In this document: piece after piece, positions 62,363-64,000 of the stretch
Position numbering within the stretch: the stretch's first letter is position 1
Layout: each line of letters opens with the position of its first letter
Origin: Branchiostoma floridae
Lineage: Eukaryota > Chordata > Leptocardii > Amphioxiformes > Branchiostomatidae
Direction of reading: 5' to 3'
NCBI RefSeq assembly: GCF_000003815.2
Contig: NC_049986.1
Span: 4,924,556 to 4,988,555, forward strand
Length of the DNA stretch: 64,000 bases
Position numbers and translations under genes: made by a program
Notes under the pieces: model-generated
What the model saw: the letters and a program-made list of their open reading frames with translations, nothing else
Database searches by the model: none
What the model was told of the DNA's origin: nothing

Positions 62363-63732
62363 CTGTGTAATGTGTGTGTTGGTGCAGACCATGTCCAATG
62401 TACATGTTGTAATGTTGTGTAGCACAAAGAGAACCAGACGTCCAATGTGTGTGTGGAGGCTCTGCAGGAGGAGCTTGTCCAGGTGAAGCTGAGAGAGGCG
62501 GAGGGGCAGCTGTCTCTCAAGGCACTCACACAAACAGTGTTCGACCTGGAGGAGCACTGTCAGGTAGGAACCATGCAGAACATCTAGAGCTGTGTACCTA
62601 AACAAGTTTTAAGTACTTACACAAGAACATGGGTATAGGTACAGGTCTAGACCTGAACCTGTGCCTGAACCACAATAATGGGTGAAAAGAAAAGCATGTT
62701 TGAACTGATAACAACACAGTGTTTGATTGTGCTACATGTAGACACAAGCTTATTACAATATCTACGTGTATAATTACCACCACTACCAGTGAGATGAAAA
62801 TTTGAATCAGTCCTGCAAAAGTGTTATTCTGTGCTGCAGGAGAGTACGATTGTGACTTCAGTGCACAGCTACGGTAATTTCAGCTGTCAAAATAGCCGTC
62901 CCCAGTGTATGCCTGACCAGTCATCACAGTCAGGCTTGACTGGATTAGTATCAGTACCTGTAAAATGTTACCCCCGGCCAGTGTTCCTGTATTTGGACCT
63001 GACTCTATTTGCTTGTACCCATACTGTGTGATACAGTGTACCAGTACACAGCTCTATTTGGAACTGAAGCATAACTGACAATAATGCTCTACACTTTGGT
63101 AGGATGCACTTTTCCGGCAGGGTAGATTTGATTTTATTGTCCATACCATTGCATTGCTTCATGATACATGCGATAATAAGATGAATTTTGAGGATTTTAA
63201 AAAAAATGATTGTCTTGACTTAGTATTGTTAGCACAGCTATACATGTCTTGTACCACTTCGGGCGGAAATAGACTGATAACATATTTTAGATACCATGGC
63301 AATATTTACATATTACATTTCATGTATAACATTACATTGTATGCTTTGTATGTCCTAAAAGTCTACAAGTGGCCCAATGATTCTTACTACATGTATGTCT
63401 ATATCATACAAAATGTTGCAGACTTGTGGCACCAAAAGTATTATGTATAATATGTACATCTTGGACATCTCTGGTACATACAGTATTTGTAACCTAAGAA
63501 TTTGTATTCATGTTCTAGGTATATATAATCAATGTAGTCAAACGGTCATTCTTTGCAGAAACATCTGGCTAGAACAACAGGTAGTGCAGCAAGGTCATCG
63601 AATCGAAAGGGTGACACCAAGCAGGTGGTGGAAGTACTGCAGGATGAGCTCATGTCAGTCAAACTGCGTGAAGCTGATGTTGTTGCAGCCCTGAAGGAAT
63701 CAAGGCTGCGAGTGATGGAACTAGAGACCATG
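37659..63732 (+). CDS. EVI5: EVI5/EVI5-like TBC-domain Rab GTPase-activating protein (3' end off window)
   Basis: Coding exons: 37659–37741, 49497–49737, 52144–52368, 52690–52764, 53059–53184, 54217–54360, 56974–57063, 57403–57500, 58587–58647, 58876–58929, 59827–59859, 60561–60707, 61689–61829, 62423–62563, 63559–63732. All GT–AG; 1833 bp, exactly 611 codons, open at the last donor (63733). Start: ATG 37659, with an in-frame TAA upstream in the same exon. ELELLAKLEEQN near the N-terminus is an EVI5 signature. The TBC domain (about residues 110–350) has GIPHHFRGIAWQLLC, the arginine finger in IRRDIAR (about R159) and the glutamine finger in GYCQGSGF (about Q196), so catalysis should be intact. 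From exon 8 (58587) on the protein is coiled coil (KRLRNENQLLRQRIEILEKE-like heptads, repeated KLREAE motifs). Known EVI5 proteins act on Rab11/Rab35-type GTPases at endosomes and centrosomes. Some 200 C-terminal residues are expected beyond the window. Confidence 0.95.
37742..38815 (+). repeat. Minisatellite seeded at the EVI5 first-exon 5' splice site
   Basis: Starts at the exon donor: the exon ends GAGCAGAACAG|GTATGGTACATGT. About 23 units of 40–60 bp follow. One class repeats ATACAGAACAG, then GTGTGGTACATGTGGAAC, i.e. the last exon bases and the donor. The other reads CACAGGATAAGAGTGGTACA. Both continue CTGTACATGACATGATGA. Long minus-strand frames here are translations of the repeat, not genes. 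Confidence 0.9.
38816..39660. repeat. Tandem array of about 190-bp units after poly-C tracts
   Basis: Follows two poly-C tracts. Three or four diverged units contain GAAATG.CGTTTCAGAGGGTC and TTAGCTTAGTCT-type blocks separated by CTCCGGCGC. A related segment is at 60760–61150. No coding potential seen. Confidence 0.6.
39780..40640 (-). mobile_element. Inverted copy of the TTCGCC long repeat
   Basis: Contains, in reverse orientation, the blocks CTGCTGCAGTACC, AAGACCGTAGCATGTCC and GAACTTCCGCT-type sequence of the family seen at 16870–18290. Diverged, no frame. Confidence 0.5.
40657..40837. other. Assembly gap (181 N)
   Basis: Run of N in an EVI5 intron. Confidence 1.
40925..42060. mobile_element. 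Dispersed repeat with CCTCCATGAAAT ends
   Basis: CATACCTCCATGAAAT near the left end is mirrored by ATTTCATGGAGGTAAC at 42018–42033, with AAACTAGAGTTC at the left edge. The interior has the TTCGCC-family block CCAATCCATCCAGCCGTTCTTGAGT. No reading frame recognised. Confidence 0.4.
42242..42574. other. Assembly gap (333 N)
   Basis: Run of N directly before a strongly palindromic region, which may have caused the assembly break. Confidence 1.
42583..42850. repeat. Palindrome cluster with a near-perfect 98-bp hairpin
   Basis: 42753–42850 reads AGTAGAATCGTCGATTCTCC on the left and its inverted copy GGAGAATCGACGATTCTACT on the right, about 45-bp arms around CCCTAGGA. 42583–42752 holds degenerate versions of the same blocks (GATCGGAGCTGG, CCCCGATCG). 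Confidence 0.85.
42893..43365 (-). mobile_element. Non-autonomous element, TAGGGCTGGGTACC terminus, copy A
   Basis: Begins TAGGGCTGGGTACCAATATG, contains GACCGGTCCGGAAAACCGGA and ends near AGTCCGGACCTGGACCTGAT. It is in opposite orientation to copy B. Confidence 0.65.
43503..43943 (+). mobile_element. Non-autonomous element, TAGGGCTGGGTACC terminus, copy B
   Basis: TAGGGCTGGGTACCGGTAC at the left and GATACCCAGCCCTA at the right; interior rich in GGTCC(A/G)GGTCC. A short related fragment occurs at 62630–62680. Confidence 0.75.
44984..45195. mobile_element. MITE, CTGTAAATGCA family, copy 4
   Basis: TA-flanked; CTGTAAGTGCATTTAAG to TTTCTGCACTTACAG; 212 bp. Confidence 0.85.
46662..46846 (+). 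CDS. EVI5: Alternative EVI5 first coding exon
   Basis: An ATG at 46662, with an in-frame TAG six bases before it (46656–46658), opens 61 codons plus AG, ending at a GTAGGC donor (46847). The phase is identical to that of exon 37659–37741, so either first exon joins 49497–49737 (…R|ILEADSKSL). Peptide: MDKLSQSGRTVDIVQ…, then FFDRFLAPPKRVRRASS and a Ser/Arg-rich end. It lacks the ELELLAKLEEQN motif. The promoter would lie upstream in 45.2–46.6 kb. With this exon the reading frame is 645 codons to the window edge. I do not recognise this N-terminus in vertebrate EVI5. Confidence 0.7.
48120..48720 (+). mobile_element. TTCGCC-family repeat copy in EVI5 intron
   Basis: Blocks GTGACCTTGGTACTGCA, TTTTTTGTATCTTTTGACT and CTCCTAGTAGCTTGGTTTTG are shared in order with 50050–50370 and, more diverged, with 17380–17560. 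Confidence 0.6.
48762..49160 (+). mobile_element. tRNA-derived SINE
   Basis: The 5' part has tRNA promoter-like spacing, with GGTTCTGGGACAGAATC as a degenerate box B. The middle has the block TTGGGAAAGGCACTTTACAC…TTCCTCACTTCACTC, which I recognise as a central domain shared by many animal SINEs. The 3' end is CTTGGCACACCCATAACAACAACAAC, a CAA simple-repeat tail. Family assignment is from memory of such sequences. Confidence 0.6.
49814..50035. mobile_element. piggyBac-type MITE
   Basis: TTAA target duplication on both sides (49814–49817, 50032–50035), termini CCCTTAAACTGCCA and TGGCAGTTTAAGGG. 222 bp; no transposase. TTAA plus CCC-start termini are piggyBac hallmarks. It lies 76 bp downstream of EVI5 exon 49497–49737. 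Confidence 0.85.
50050..50370 (+). mobile_element. TTCGCC-family repeat copy in EVI5 intron
   Basis: Shares GTGTGACCTTGGTACTGCAG, TTTTTTGTATCTTTTGACC and TTTCCATGATATTTAGCATG blocks with 48120–48720. No coding potential. Confidence 0.6.
50390..50900 (-). mobile_element. Decayed inverted relative of 36336–37129
   Basis: Shared blocks include CATATCGAACAAATAGAACC, GGGACTCTGCACTAGC, CCAAGCTGCTTTCTTCTTA and GGGCACTCCTGCC. Termini are not preserved. Confidence 0.55.
50945..51000 (+). pseudogene. EVI5: Ghost copy of the EVI5 glutamine-finger exon
   Basis: About 89% identical over 53 bp to exon 52690–52764 (TCTCCATGA through TTCATTGTGGGA). A frame reads HEREIRYCQGSGFIVG, keeping the YCQG glutamine finger. 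It is preceded by TTGCAG at 50927–50932 but there is no donor in the homologous place, and it lies upstream of exon 52144–52368, out of gene order. Not part of the main transcript. Confidence 0.75.
51079..51985 (+). mobile_element. LINE 3' relic interrupted by a 160-bp insertion
   Basis: Frame 51139–51471 contains RICRLKS-type basic sequence, then CPFCPKKIENEFHFVIECPM, the Cys-rich C-terminal finger of non-LTR retrotransposon ORFs. The frame is broken at 51459 by an insertion and resumes at 51619 (YHMLHN…LDTRRRFDYMIVYL), stopping at 51726. AATAAAA near 51964 suits the LINE 3' end. Confidence 0.8.
51459..51618 (+). mobile_element. SINE-sized retroinsertion carrying a hammerhead-like fold
   Basis: Flanked by a perfect 20-bp duplication (51439–51458 and 51619–51638). 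The insertion begins with a fold at 51459–51520: CTGAGGA core (51474–51480), stem-loop GCC/GGC (51482–51491), GAAA (51492–51495), palindromic ACATGT (51495–51500), stem I of 7 bp (51467–51473 with 51502–51508) extended by 8 bp (51459–51466 with 51513–51520). One extra A (51481) departs from the standard core. Confidence 0.7.
53805..54155. repeat. Large imperfect inverted repeat beside an EVI5 exon
   Basis: Arms of about 150 bp each side of about 53980 are built from ATTCG…CACATAGTGATTCG and ACCTTATG motifs and pair over most of their length. It ends about 60 bp before exon 54217–54360. No coding potential; probably a foldback transposon. Confidence 0.7.
55224..56681 (+). mobile_element. Retroelement copy with LINE C-terminal frame
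   Basis: Same ends as 14677–15164 (AAACAAGAAATC … GGCAAGGCAAAAAT; TGCCTTGCCGC is inverted near both ends). Inside, frame 55683–56294 (203 residues) reads NRLKDTAWLVAHHALKTNAL, then CPRQNCKGHETVEHAMWYC and WVEGFLRRWV. This is the C-terminal region and Cys/His finger of Tx1/L1-type reverse-transcriptase ORFs. RT and endonuclease domains are absent. 55489–55588 is N. Lies in an EVI5 intron. Confidence 0.75.
55489..55588. other. Assembly gap (100 N)
   Basis: Run of 100 N inside the retroelement. The sister copy at 14677–15164 has only GGTGAGTTAA at this place, so the true gap may be tiny. Confidence 1.
57983..58194. mobile_element. MITE, CTGTAAATGCA family, copy 5
   Basis: TA-flanked; CTGTAAATGTATTTAAG to TTTCTGCATTTACAG; 212 bp; in an EVI5 intron. 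Confidence 0.85.
58200..58520 (-). mobile_element. Inverted TTCGCC-family repeat fragment
   Basis: Contains CAGCTGCAGTACCAAGG, AAGACCACAGCATGC and GCCCAGACCTACACCACTTC, the reverse-orientation blocks of the family, also seen at 39820–39990 and 61210–61350. Confidence 0.55.
60740..61500 (-). repeat. Repeat cluster: relative of 38816–39660 followed by TTCGCC-family fragment
   Basis: 60760–61150 shares AATCAAGCTGAAACC, TGAAATTTCAT and TTTTCAGAGGGTC blocks with 38860–39540. 61170–61500 is a reverse-orientation TTCGCC-family fragment ending in an AC microsatellite (about 61431–61459) and CCAAAACATAACC. Confidence 0.55.
61836..61907 (+). repeat. 38-bp duplication at the start of an EVI5 intron
   Basis: TTGTATGATATTATTATTTA followed by CACAGATAACCAA occurs twice with a 38-bp period, starting seven bases after the donor of exon 61689–61829. 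Each copy ends in an AG-containing acceptor-like CACAG. Confidence 0.75.
62110..62455 (+). repeat. TG microsatellite with duplicated 3' splice site of an EVI5 exon
   Basis: Long TG runs (about 62130–62204 and 62292–62359; a shorter one at 61934–61953). The segment GGTGCAGACCATGTCC through GTAGCACAAAGAGAACCAGA and CGTCCAATGTGTGTG occurs at 62226 and again at 62381, 155 bp apart. It contains the acceptor and first bases of exon 62423–62563. The downstream copy leads into coding sequence; the upstream one runs into TG repeats. Confidence 0.85.
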
Positions 63733-64000
63733 GTACTGTTCTACTTGCACTCAGGAAATCCTGTAGTACCACAGATATGATACATACTAGGGTGGGGACC
63801 ATTAACGCTAGTTCGCCTTTATCTGCGAGGTGACCTATATCCGTTCCATCTACAAACGGGGTATTTAGGGATATCAAGTCGACAGTGGTTTTAAATTGCA
63901 AGATTTTCCCCTTTTTTTCCGTCAGAAACCACCGTATGTCGGCTTGATATCTCTACATACCCTGATTTCAGATACAACAGACTTAGGTTACCCCACGTAT

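Noticed and set aside
62000-62605. Frames encoding long HTHTHT or VCVCVC runs
   Set aside because: Translations of TG/AC microsatellites around a real EVI5 exon.

Overview
The window is eukaryotic genomic DNA: three intron-rich genes with canonical GT–AG introns, a dense load of transposon relics and six runs of N. The proteins are bilaterian. The mix of relics (short inverted-repeat elements, LINE 3' ends, a tRNA-type SINE) and the minisatellites that start at splice sites make an invertebrate chordate, most likely amphioxus (Branchiostoma), the best guess. No species-diagnostic sequence is present, so that is inference.

Layout. (1) Bases 1–5199 hold no recognised coding exon, only repeats. 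(2) 5200–10412, plus strand: a 717-residue BTB/POZ–AT-hook–C2H2 zinc-finger gene in four coding exons. (3) 10413–15215: its 3' flank and several small inverted-repeat elements. (4) 15216–33335, minus strand: PARP2 in 15 coding exons, with WGR, helical regulatory and ADP-ribosyltransferase domains; the extreme N-terminus is not secured. (5) 33336–35324: a divergent promoter interval between PARP2 and the next gene. (6) 37659–63732, plus strand: EVI5/EVI5-like Rab GTPase-activating protein, 15 coding exons in frame (611 or 645 residues depending on first exon), running off the right edge.

The exon models were checked by phase: summed exon lengths give whole codons for all three genes. PARP2 is a nuclear DNA-break-activated poly(ADP-ribose) polymerase, EVI5 a TBC-domain Rab GAP of membrane traffic and cytokinesis, and the zinc-finger protein a likely DNA-binding transcription regulator. 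Nothing links the three in one pathway; PARP2 and EVI5 share a head-to-head arrangement.

The most interesting signals are: two minisatellites, one in PARP2 and one in EVI5, whose units contain a copy of the exon end plus the 5' splice site beside which they lie; a 160-bp insertion with a 20-bp target-site duplication, inside a LINE relic, that folds as a hammerhead-ribozyme-like motif; a ghost copy of an EVI5 catalytic exon upstream of its proper place; a duplicated 3' splice site inside a TG microsatellite; and several well-bounded families of miniature inverted-repeat transposons, some nested.
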